Assembly (NCBI GenBank): GCA_945879115.1
Contig: CAMDUR010000003.1
Span: forward strand, 36,003 to 100,002
Direction of reading: 5' to 3'
Length of the DNA stretch: 64,000 bases
From: Polynucleobacter meluiroseus
Lineage (GTDB): Bacteria > Pseudomonadota > Gammaproteobacteria > Burkholderiales > Burkholderiaceae
Shown here: one piece after another, positions 57,486-64,000 of the stretch
Layout of the letters: the number at the start of each line of letters is the position of its first letter
Numbering within the stretch: position 1 is the first letter of the stretch
Notes under the pieces: model-generated
Seen by the model: the letters and a program-made list of their open reading frames with translations, nothing else
The model's database searches: none
What the model was told of the DNA's origin: nothing
Made by a program: the position numbers and the translations under genes

Positions 57486-57692
57486 TTGACATATATGACA
57501 ATTATTAAATCTATCTATCATCAAGATCCTATTGAGGCTTCTCAAGCTAGCTTGGAGCAGTCTCAAAATCATCACATGACCTTCTCTGAAGATAAATTCA
57601 AACGAGATTTGGTCTATTACGCTTTTTTGATTACCAGCTCTAAATATCTAGAAGTTCCATATCTTCCAAAAAGGTTTTCGGAAGAGGATTAG
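57486..57692 (+). CDS. Small protein encoded opposite to phoB-phoR (68 aa)
   Basis: TTG start with an AAGGAG ribosome-binding site at the optimal six-base distance (the later ATG at 57495 would be 15 bases away). 68 residues: MTYMTIIKSIYHQDPIEASQASLEQSQNHHMTFSEDKFKRDLVYYAFLITSSKYLEVPYLPKRFSEED; hydrophilic and acidic at the end, no signal peptide, no recognised family. It occupies most of the 379-bp gap between phoB and phoR on the opposite strand. A hairpin follows at 57718-57746. Whether it is expressed is unknown. Confidence 0.5.
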   Translation: MTYMTIIKSIYHQDPIEASQASLEQSQNHHMTFSEDKFKRDLVYYAFLITSSKYLEVPYLPKRFSEED

Positions 57693-57717
57693 GTCGATTT
57701 TGATTTAAAAGGTGTCG

Positions 57718-57746
57718 TTACTCAATACTTCATTGAAGTAGTAACT
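57718..57746. repeat. Inverted repeat between the small ORF and phoB
   Basis: TACTTCA (57727) pairs with TGAAGTA (57735), a 7-bp stem around one base, with an outer GTTAC / GTAAC pair. Candidate terminator or processing hairpin for the phoB message or the opposing small gene; no T-run. Confidence 0.5.
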
Positions 57747-57760
57747 AGATCATCATCAAT

Positions 57761-58471
57761 TTATGCTGGTACAGGGTTCTTGGTTAAACGGTAACCGCTG
57801 CCACGAACTGTTTCGATCAAGTTCTGGCACTCAGCAGGTGCTAAAGAGGCTCTAAGACGCTTGATATGAACGTCTACAGTTCTTTCTTCAACAAATACAT
57901 GATCACCCCACACTTTGTCCAAAAGCTGGCCACGAGAATGGACGCGCTCAGGGTGTGTCATTAAGAAATGAAGTAATCTAAATTCGGTTGGACCCAAGTC
58001 TAAGGTGACGTCATTAGTACCATTAGTAGCCGTAACGCGGTGAGACACTGGATCAAGTTTTAAATGATTGACTTGAACCATCTCATCGGCTAATTGCGGC
58101 GCTCTTCTTCTAAGTACAGCTTTAATTCTGGCGACCAGCTCTTTAGGAGAAAAAGGCTTAGTGATGTAATCATCAGCGCCTGACTCAAGACCAGCAATCT
58201 TATCCATTTCCTCGCCTCTTGCCGTAAGCAAGATGATGGGGATATCTTTGGTTCGCTCATTACTGCGCAGCTCTTTAGCGAACTGTATGCCTGACTTACC
58301 CGGTAGCATCCAGTCAAGAACCACTAAATCTGGCAATACTTCTTTCATTAACTGTGATGCTTGATCAGTCTGAAAAGCCCTAATCGGTAAAAATCCAGCA
58401 TGACTTAAATTAACAGCAATCAGTTCTGCTATCGAAGGCTCATCTTCAACGATAAGTATGCTACTTGCCAT
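57761..58471 (-). CDS. phoB: Phosphate regulon response regulator PhoB
   Basis: 236-residue OmpR/PhoB-type activator. Receiver domain with ILIVEDEPSIAEL (acidic pair), phospho-Asp53 in VVLDWMLPGKSG and Lys in DDYITKPFSPKELVAR; winged-helix domain (LDLGPTEFRLLHFLMTHPERVHSRGQLLDKVWGDHVFVEERTVDVHIKRLRASLAP) that binds 11-bp-spaced TGTCA repeats. It starts 2 bp downstream of phoU, so translation is probably coupled. Confidence 0.97.
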   Translation of the reverse strand: MASSILIVEDEPSIAELIAVNLSHAGFLPIRAFQTDQASQLMKEVLPDLVVLDWMLPGKSGIQFAKELRSNERTKDIPIILLTARGEEMDKIAGLESGADDYITKPFSPKELVARIKAVLRRRAPQLADEMVQVNHLKLDPVSHRVTATNGTNDVTLDLGPTEFRLLHFLMTHPERVHSRGQLLDKVWGDHVFVEERTVDVHIKRLRASLAPAECQNLIETVRGSGYRLTKNPVPA

Positions 58472-58473
58472 AA

Positions 58474-59178
58474 TTAGCTATTCGCCTCTTGTGACAACTG
58501 CTCGTGAGGGAGATGGCGAACATCAGTACCTTTAACGATGTAGATAACAAATTCAGCAATATTTTTGGCATGGTCACCAATACGCTCAACAGCTTTGGCA
58601 ATAAACAGCATATCCAAGGCTACAGAAATCGTACGTGGATCTTCCGCCATATAGCTAACAAGCTTACGCACAAAAGCTCTGAACTCATCATCAATTTCTT
58701 TATCATCGTAGACAACCTCAACAGCAGCCTTGATGTCCAACCTTGCAAAACAATCTAAGCTACGGCGTAATAATGAAACCGCCATCTGACCAGATAAACG
58801 GATCTCAGCAACGTTAATGCCATGAGATGCGCTGTCCTCTAAAATATGTTTTGTTCTTCTTGCGATACGGTCAGCTTCATCACCAGCACGCTCTAAATTA
58901 GTGATAGCCTTAGAAACAGCCATGACTAAGCGCAAATCGCGGGCAATTGGTTGGCGGCGCGCAATGATCTCTGTACAAATAGAATCAATTTCAATTTCAA
59001 AATCATTGACTTCACGCTCACGGGCCATCACTTGATCGGCTAGGTCACCGTCTAAGTTAGCAAAAGCGCGCATCGCCATAGCGACCTGTGATTCAACCAC
59101 ACCACCCATCTCAAGTAGCTTTCCGCATACTGAGTTCAGGTCATTATCAAATTGTGACGATAAGTGTTTATCTGGCAT
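58474..59178 (-). CDS. phoU: Phosphate signalling protein PhoU
   Basis: 234-residue PhoU with two three-helix bundles carrying the metal-binding motifs (NDFEIEIDSICTEIIARRQP...RDLRLVMAVSKAITNLERAGDEADRIARRTKHIL and DIKAAVEVVYDDKEIDDEFRAFVRKLVSYM...VERIGDHAKNIAEFVIYI). It links the Pst transporter to PhoR and keeps the regulon off when phosphate is plentiful. 40 bp after pstB. Confidence 0.97.
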   Translation of the reverse strand: MPDKHLSSQFDNDLNSVCGKLLEMGGVVESQVAMAMRAFANLDGDLADQVMAREREVNDFEIEIDSICTEIIARRQPIARDLRLVMAVSKAITNLERAGDEADRIARRTKHILEDSASHGINVAEIRLSGQMAVSLLRRSLDCFARLDIKAAVEVVYDDKEIDDEFRAFVRKLVSYMAEDPRTISVALDMLFIAKAVERIGDHAKNIAEFVIYIVKGTDVRHLPHEQLSQEANS

Positions 59179-59218
59179 TTCTTTCTCCTAATTCTTATTA
59201 GATGGCTTGGTTATTGAA

Positions 59219-60007
59219 TTAACCGAAGCGACCGGTAATGTAGTCTTCTGTTTCTTTACGTTTTGGCTTAATGAAGAGTTCGTCAGTTTTACCAAATTCA
59301 ACCATTTCACCCAAATACATATAAGCAGTGAAGTCAGAAACACGAGCTGCTTGTTGCATATTATGCGTAACAATCGCAATGGTATAGTCTTTCTTTAACT
59401 CGTGGACTAATTCTTCAACTTTTGTAGTTGAGATAGGATCCAAAGCAGAGGTTGGCTCGTCTAATAATAAGATCGATGGTTTAACTGAAACTCCACGTGC
59501 AATACATAAACGCTGCTGCTGTCCACCGGATAAGGACAAGCCACTTTGATTTAATTTATCTTTAACCTCGCCCCACAAGGCAGCTTTAGTTAAAGACCAT
59601 TCAACACGCTCATCCATCTCTGAACGAGATAAAGACTCATATAAGTTAACACCAAACGCGATATTGTCATAGATAGACATTGGGAATGGTGTCGGCTTTT
59701 GGAAAATCATACCGATTCTTGATCTAAGTAAATTTAAGTCTTGCTTAGGATCAAGAATATTATTTCCGTAGAAATTGATTTCACCTTCAGCTCGCTGACC
59801 AGGATAAAGATCATACATACGATTTAAGGTACGTAACAAAGTTGATTTACCACAACCAGAAGGCCCGATAAAAGCAGTAACATGTTTTTCAGCAATATCT
59901 AAGTTGACATTCTTAAGGCCCATGAATGAGCCGTAATAAAAATTAAGATTTTTAATTTCTAAAGCGCTTTTAAGTTCGGTCGGCGTAGTTTGATTTGTAT
60001 CTGTCAT
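59219..60007 (-). CDS. pstB: Phosphate ABC transporter ATPase PstB
   Basis: 262-residue ABC ATPase. Walker [29 protein letters not shown], signature [14 protein letters not shown] and Walker [17 protein letters not shown] are intact; the LNRMYDLYP stretch is typical of PstB. Energises the PstCA channel. Between pstA and phoU in the same direction. Confidence 0.97.
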   Translation of the reverse strand: MTDTNQTTPTELKSALEIKNLNFYYGSFMGLKNVNLDIAEKHVTAFIGPSGCGKSTLLRTLNRMYDLYPGQRAEGEINFYGNNILDPKQDLNLLRSRIGMIFQKPTPFPMSIYDNIAFGVNLYESLSRSEMDERVEWSLTKAALWGEVKDKLNQSGLSLSGGQQQRLCIARGVSVKPSILLLDEPTSALDPISTTKVEELVHELKKDYTIAIVTHNMQQAARVSDFTAYMYLGEMVEFGKTDELFIKPKRKETEDYITGRFG

Positions 60008-60056
60008 AGTTTTTCCTTGAGAGGCTTGTACGTATTTGTACTTCTCGCTTATTTTC

Positions 60057-60920
60057 TTACCCTTGAACTTTCTCTCTAAACACCACGCGTGTGATGATGT
60101 TTAAACCGAGAACTACTAATGTGATGAGCAATGCTCCACCCCAAGCCAGATCAACCCAATTGTCATAGGGGCTCATAGCAAACTGGAAAATGACCACTGG
60201 CAAGTTAGCCATTGGTGCATTCATATTGGTGGAGAAGAATTGGTTGTTTAAAGCTGTAAACAATAATGGCGCTGTTTCACCACTCACACGGGCAACGGCT
60301 AAAAGAATACCGGTAATCACACCGCTTCTAGCTGCTGTTAATGTCACGCTGTAAGCAACTTTCCATCTTGGTGCACCTAATGCATAAGCTGCCTCACGCA
60401 AACTGATAGGTACCAACTGCAACATATTTTCTGTTGTTCTAACGACTACCGGTATGGCAATTAATGACAATGCAATCGTACCAGCCCAACCAGAGAAATG
60501 TTGTACTTGAGCCACAATTACTGCGTAAACAAACAGACCAATCACAATCGATGGCGCTGACAACATGATGTCATTAACAAAACGAGTGATTGGGGCAATT
60601 TTACTGCTCGCACCATATTCAGAAAGATAGATACCAGCCAAGATACCAATCGGTGTACTGATCAATGTACAGATAAGTACAATCATCAAGCTTCCAACGA
60701 TCGCATTAGCCAATCCACCACCGTCAGAGCCTGGCGCTGGAGTACTTTGTGTAAACATATTGAGATCAATCGCTGAGAATCCTTTAACAAATAAGATACT
60801 CAAAATCCATAGAAGGAAAACCATGCCTAAAAGCATAGCGGTCATGGATAAGAAAAGACCAACTTGATTACTGCGCTTACGTTTTGCGTATAAGCCAGGG
60901 TTTTTAATTTCAATCATCAT
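60057..60920 (-). CDS. pstA: Phosphate ABC transporter permease PstA
   Basis: 287-residue inner-membrane permease with six membrane segments. EAA-type loop [52 protein letters not shown] and the N-terminal helix region [32 protein letters not shown] are standard for PstA. Its start overlaps the pstC stop by 4 bp. Confidence 0.97.
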   Translation of the reverse strand: MMIEIKNPGLYAKRKRSNQVGLFLSMTAMLLGMVFLLWILSILFVKGFSAIDLNMFTQSTPAPGSDGGGLANAIVGSLMIVLICTLISTPIGILAGIYLSEYGASSKIAPITRFVNDIMLSAPSIVIGLFVYAVIVAQVQHFSGWAGTIALSLIAIPVVVRTTENMLQLVPISLREAAYALGAPRWKVAYSVTLTAARSGVITGILLAVARVSGETAPLLFTALNNQFFSTNMNAPMANLPVVIFQFAMSPYDNWVDLAWGGALLITLVVLGLNIITRVVFREKVQG

Positions 60921-61903
60921 GTTTTCTTCCCCTGTCCAGCTTCCATTCTTGCAAGCATTATTTTTGCTAGAGCTAAAACTACGAAAGTAATTAAGAACAA
61001 CGCAAGACCTAATGCAAAGAGTGATGAGTAATGTAAACCCGGCTCAGCTTCACCGAATTCATTAGCTAATGTAGAGGCAATCGAGTTACCAGGTGCAAAC
61101 AATGAGGCGGATAACTTGTGTGCATTACCAATCACAAAAGTCACAGCCATGGTTTCGCCTAAGGCTCTACCTAGACCTAACATCACGCCACCGATAACGC
61201 CTGTTTTGGTATACGGTAGAACAATTTTGTTAACCACCTCCCATGTTGTGCAGCCCATGCCATAAGCAGATTCTTTTAGGATGGGCGGAACAATTTCGAA
61301 AACATCTCGCATCACAGATGCAATAAACGGCAAGATCATCATGGCTAAAATGAGACCAGCACACAAGATACCAATGCCGTTAAACGCGCCAGTAAACAAG
61401 TAACTTAATCCGGGTACTTGACCAAGAGTGTTAGCTAATCCTGGCTGAACATACTCAGCAAACAATGGCGCAAAAATAAATAAACCGAACATGCCGTAAA
61501 TAATAGAAGGCACAGCAGCAAGCAACTCAACCGCTGTTCCAAGAGGTCTTCTTAATTGAGCCGGGCATGTCTCAGTTAAAAAGACAGCAATACCAAAACT
61601 CAAGGGGAAGGCAATCAAAAGCGCTATGAGTGCGGTAACCACAGTACCGAAAATAGCGATCAATCCACCGAATTGACCATTAATAATGTCCCATTCAATC
61701 GTGAAGAAGAAACCCAATCCAAATTCACGTAAAGCAGGCCATGCACTAATAATCAAAGAAATAATGATGCTGATCAGAGCAAATAGCACTGTCATGGCAA
61801 AAAACAAAGTCGACTTATGAAAGATGAAATCTTGAATTCTTTGTCTCTTCAGAATTCTTTCAGCTTGCGGTGTCAACATGTCAGATAACTGACTGGTATC
61901 CAT
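60917..61903 (-). CDS. pstC: Phosphate ABC transporter permease PstC
   Basis: 328-residue inner-membrane partner of PstA. Core [48 protein letters not shown] and the EAA loop [53 protein letters not shown]. Separated from pstS by 68 bp containing a stem-loop that may lower expression of pstC and downstream genes relative to pstS. Confidence 0.97.
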   Translation of the reverse strand: MDTSQLSDMLTPQAERILKRQRIQDFIFHKSTLFFAMTVLFALISIIISLIISAWPALREFGLGFFFTIEWDIINGQFGGLIAIFGTVVTALIALLIAFPLSFGIAVFLTETCPAQLRRPLGTAVELLAAVPSIIYGMFGLFIFAPLFAEYVQPGLANTLGQVPGLSYLFTGAFNGIGILCAGLILAMMILPFIASVMRDVFEIVPPILKESAYGMGCTTWEVVNKIVLPYTKTGVIGGVMLGLGRALGETMAVTFVIGNAHKLSASLFAPGNSIASTLANEFGEAEPGLHYSSLFALGLALFLITFVVLALAKIMLARMEAGQGKKT

Positions 61904-61923
61904 ATATATCCTAGTATTAAAGA

Positions 61924-61945
61924 AAATAGCTCTTGCGAGCTATTT
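61924..61945 (-). terminator. Attenuating hairpin between pstS and pstC
   Basis: AAATAGCTC / GAGCTATTT with a four-base loop, a 9-bp stem, followed on the transcript strand by TCTTTAAT, a weak T-run. Such a partial terminator in pst operons explains why the binding protein is made in excess of the permease. Confidence 0.65.
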
Positions 61946-61971
61946 CCTATATTTACTCAACAACTAACTAA

Positions 61972-63000
61972 TTACTTAGTCTTAATTTGATTCCAAACAC
62001 TCTTACGAATGAAGTCTGTTGTAGTGTCAGGCATTGGCACGTAGTCCAAATCAGCAGCCATCTTCTTACCTTCTTTGAAAGCAAAGTCAAAGAACTTCAA
62101 TACTTCAGCAGAGTTAGCTTTGTTAGCTGGATCTTTGTACATCAAAATGAATGATGCACCAGTGATCGGCCATGACTTTGCACCTGGAGCGTTAGTAATG
62201 AATGCGCCCATACCTGGAATCTTTGCCCAGTCTGTACCTGCAGCAGCTGCAGCAAATGTCTCATCATCAGGCTTAACTGTTTGACCAGCTTGGTTGATCA
62301 AGTTGATATAAGGTGTGTTGTTTTTCTTTGTGTATGCATACTCAACATAACCGACAGAGTTCTTCACACGGCTAACGTTAGCAGCAACACCTTCGTTACC
62401 TTTACCACCAATTGATGAAGCAGCTGGCCACTTAACTGCAGCACCTGCACCAACGTTCTTTTTCCAGTCAGCATTTACTTTTGCCAAGTAGTCAGTGAAG
62501 ATCGCTGTTGTGCCTGAACCATCTGCACGGTGAACCACAGTGATGTTTGCATTAGGTAACTTAACACCTGGATTCAAAGCAGCGATTTGCTTGTCATTCC
62601 AGTTAACGATGTAACCCATGAACATTTGAGCCAATACATCGCCAGTTACTTTTAACTCACCTGGCTTGATACCGTCAACGTTCAAAATAGGTACCACACC
62701 ACCGATGATGGCTGGGAACTGAACTAAACCGTCTTTTTCTAGGTCTTCAAAATTAACTGGAGCATCTGAAGCACCGAAGTCTACAGTTTTAGCTCTGATC
62801 TGCTTGATACCACCTGAAGAACCGATTGACTGGTAGTTCAAACCGTTCTTTGTTTTAGCTTTGTAAGCCTCAGCCCATTTAGCGTAGATTGGGTACGGGA
62901 ATGTAGCGCCAGCGCCAGTAATATCGGCAGCCATGGCTGTTGTTACTGTTGAAAGTGCAATGGCACCAGCAACTAATGTTTTGGTAAATAAAGATTTCAT
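61972..63000 (-). CDS. pstS: Phosphate ABC transporter periplasmic binding protein PstS
   Basis: 342 residues with Sec signal peptide (MKSLFTKTLVAGAIALSTVTTAMA|AD). Phosphate-binding motifs TGAGATFPYPIYAKWAEAY, YQSIGSSGGIKQIRAKTVDFGASDAPV, and VVHRADGSGTTAIFTDYL. The ATG at 63000 has a GAGGAAAA ribosome-binding site; the longer frame to 63087 would cover the promoter. First gene of the pst-phoU-phoB operon, directly behind a three-repeat Pho box at 63056-63083. Confidence 0.97.
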   Translation of the reverse strand: MKSLFTKTLVAGAIALSTVTTAMAADITGAGATFPYPIYAKWAEAYKAKTKNGLNYQSIGSSGGIKQIRAKTVDFGASDAPVNFEDLEKDGLVQFPAIIGGVVPILNVDGIKPGELKVTGDVLAQMFMGYIVNWNDKQIAALNPGVKLPNANITVVHRADGSGTTAIFTDYLAKVNADWKKNVGAGAAVKWPAASSIGGKGNEGVAANVSRVKNSVGYVEYAYTKKNNTPYINLINQAGQTVKPDDETFAAAAAGTDWAKIPGMGAFITNAPGAKSWPITGASFILMYKDPANKANSAEVLKFFDFAFKEGKKMAADLDYVPMPDTTTDFIRKSVWNQIKTK

Positions 63001-63039
63001 TTTTTTCCTCATTAAATGACGCATATCGCGACATGAATG

Positions 63040-63045
63040 AAGATA
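63040..63045 (-). promoter_or_regulatory. Candidate -10 element of the pstS promoter
   Basis: On the minus strand TATCTT (4 of 6 TATAAT positions) lies about 10 bp downstream of the last Pho-box repeat, the spacing expected when PhoB replaces a -35 element. A weak -10 fits an activator-dependent promoter. Confidence 0.55.
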
Positions 63046-63055
63046 CAGAGTATTT

Positions 63056-63083
63056 ATGAAAGTTTTGTGACATTTACCAGACA
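63056..63083 (-). promoter_or_regulatory. Pho box upstream of pstS (three 11-bp repeats)
   Basis: On the minus strand TGTCTG (63083), TGTCAC (63072) and TTTCAT (63061) are spaced exactly 11 bp, with AT-rich four-to-five-base spacers (GTAAA, AAAAC). This is the best-placed candidate PhoB site in the window, in the expected position of the pst promoter. Confidence 0.8.
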
Positions 63084-63150
63084 TCAAGTAATTGAAGTCT
63101 TAGAGGGCTTTATTTACATAAATATTATATAAATCAGTAATTTATAAAAC

Positions 63151-63180
63151 AAAATAGCCCTTAGTTTAAAGGGCTATTTT
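63151..63180 (-). terminator. Terminator after the Acr3-type gene
   Basis: AAAATAGCCCTT / AAGGGCTATTTT, a 12-bp stem with a six-base loop, followed on the minus strand by TTTTGTTTTAT. It ends the transcript of the exporter gene before the pstS promoter. Its lower stem resembles the pstS-pstC hairpin (AAATAGC.../...GCTATTT). Confidence 0.8.
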
Positions 63181-63217
63181 CTTAGTTTCTGTTGGGGTCT
63201 TTATAATTTATGGCGTA

Positions 63218-64000
63218 TTACTTGCTGCAAGCAGCGCCCTTTTCGTACCAAGATTTTGACTGATTGACCCATCTCACCACCAAAAGCATGACAGGAACTT
63301 CAATTAATACCCCAACAACTGTGGCTAGAGCAGCGCCAGAATGGAACCCAAATAAACTAATCGCCGCAGCTACTGCTAGTTCGAAGAAATTGGATGCTCC
63401 GATTAATGCTGATGGGCATGCCACATTGTGCTTTTCTCCCACTGCACGATTCAACCAATAAGCTAAAGCAGAATTGAAAAATACTTGGATGAGGATCGGC
63501 ACCGCTAATAGAGCAATCACTAGTGGTTGATTAATGATGGCTTCACCCTGAAAAGCAAATAAAAGTATCAAAGTTACTAATAGCGCTGTAATGGACCAAG
63601 GGCCAATCTTTTTCATCACTGACTCAAAAACTTCTGGCCCACGGGCTAACAAGGACTTTCTTAATAGTTGAGCCAAGATGACTGGGATGACGATGTACAA
63701 AACAACTGATGTTAATAAAGTATCCCAAGGAACGATGATGGCAGAGACGCCTAATAAGAATGCTACCAATGGGGCGAATGCAACGACCATGATGGCATCA
63801 TTCAGAGCCACCTGAGACAAGGTAAACAATGGGTCACCATTGGTCAAACGACTCCATACAAATACCATCGCGGTACAAGGTGCCGCAGCTAATAAAATTA
63901 AACCAGCTATATAGCTGTCAATTTGGTCGGCTGGCAAATAAGGCGCAAATATCTGACGAATAAATAACCACGCTAAGAATGCCATTGAGAAAGGTTTTAC
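63218..64000 (-). CDS. acr3: Acr3-type arsenite efflux permease (5' end beyond window)
   Basis: C-terminal ~260 residues of a BART-fold transporter; the reading frame stays open to the window edge, so about 90 N-terminal residues are missing. The Cys-containing AAPCTAMVFVWSRLTNGDPLFTLSQVALNDAIMVVAFAPLVAFLLG segment is diagnostic of Acr3, whose conserved Cys in that helix is needed for arsenite export. Seven or more membrane helices are visible. It ends at a terminator ahead of the pstS promoter. Confidence 0.9.
   Translation of the reverse strand, partial: VKPFSMAFLAWLFIRQIFAPYLPADQIDSYIAGLILLAAAPCTAMVFVWSRLTNGDPLFTLSQVALNDAIMVVAFAPLVAFLLGVSAIIVPWDTLLTSVVLYIVIPVILAQLLRKSLLARGPEVFESVMKKIGPWSITALLVTLILLFAFQGEAIINQPLVIALLAVPILIQVFFNSALAYWLNRAVGEKHNVACPSALIGASNFFELAVAAAISLFGFHSGAALATVVGVLIEVPVMLLVVRWVNQSKSWYEKGAACSK

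Noticed and set aside
57441..57500. Pho box before the small gene in the phoB-phoR gap
   Set aside because: TGTCAA and TGACAT-like hexamers occur, but their spacing (9 bp and others) does not fit the 11-bp phase.

Overview
This window looks like a chromosomal segment of a low-GC betaproteobacterium in the Burkholderiaceae, most like a freshwater Polynucleobacter. The GC content is low-to-mid 40s %, judged by eye and not computed. The assignment rests on gene order and protein character: thrS-infC-rpmI-rplT-pheS-pheT-ihfA-merR, sucA-sucB-lpd, a dapA-bamC pair, a monomeric NADP isocitrate dehydrogenase and a 3-hydroxybutyrate/3-oxoacid CoA-transferase set. I see no insertion sequence, prophage, integron or CRISPR array. 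The DNA is densely coding with short gaps.

Layout. 0-5 kb: mutS, a SlyD-type isomerase with an acidic insert, a RoxA-like cupin oxygenase and a tiny Ala/Pro lipoprotein gene with a structured leader. 5-10 kb (minus strand): PHP phosphatase, trpS, methyltransferase, dapA, bamC. 9.8-10.5 kb: three very small, previously easy-to-miss membrane-protein genes in a row, one apparently interrupted by a stop codon. 10.5-17.3 kb: zapE, then the 2-oxoglutarate dehydrogenase operon sucA-sucB-lpd. 17.3-20.3 kb: a small accessory-looking patch with an excisionase-type HTH/receiver regulator preceded by a perfect 20-bp palindrome, an H-NS-type protein, a secreted His-rich protein and a secreted alpha/beta hydrolase. 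20.3-28 kb: tRNA-Pro(GGG), then the translation cluster, in which infC appears to start with the rare codon AUA, then tRNA-Val(GAC). 28-34 kb: relA, a hydrolase coupled to 3-hydroxybutyrate dehydrogenase, a CDF metal exporter and scoA-scoB. 34-48.5 kb: ETF-ubiquinone oxidoreductase, a secreted phosphoesterase, MFS transporter, aroC, CBS protein, YihY, WrbA, a flavin dehydrogenase, a wHTH regulator, icd, a SOUL protein and an Old Yellow Enzyme.

48.5-63.1 kb is the most interesting part: an almost unbroken phosphate-starvation island. It runs from a divergent lipid block (PlsC/OlsA-like acyltransferase; PlcP-like metallophosphoesterase, Agt-like glycosyltransferase, OlsB-like GNAT acyltransferase) through divergent ppx/ppk to phoR, phoB, phoU, pstB, pstA, pstC and pstS. 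I found candidate Pho boxes (TGTCA-type hexamers repeated every 11 bp) at four control points: the olsA/plcP gap, just before olsB, the ppx/ppk gap, and before pstS. Together they suggest that this bacterium answers phosphate limitation by importing phosphate, remobilising polyphosphate, and replacing phospholipids with glycolipids and ornithine lipids, all from one locus. An Acr3-type arsenite exporter (cut by the window end) lies directly upstream of pstS.

Limits: families are assigned by reading motifs without database searches. Pho boxes, hairpins and the small genes were found by eye and their statistical significance was not computed.
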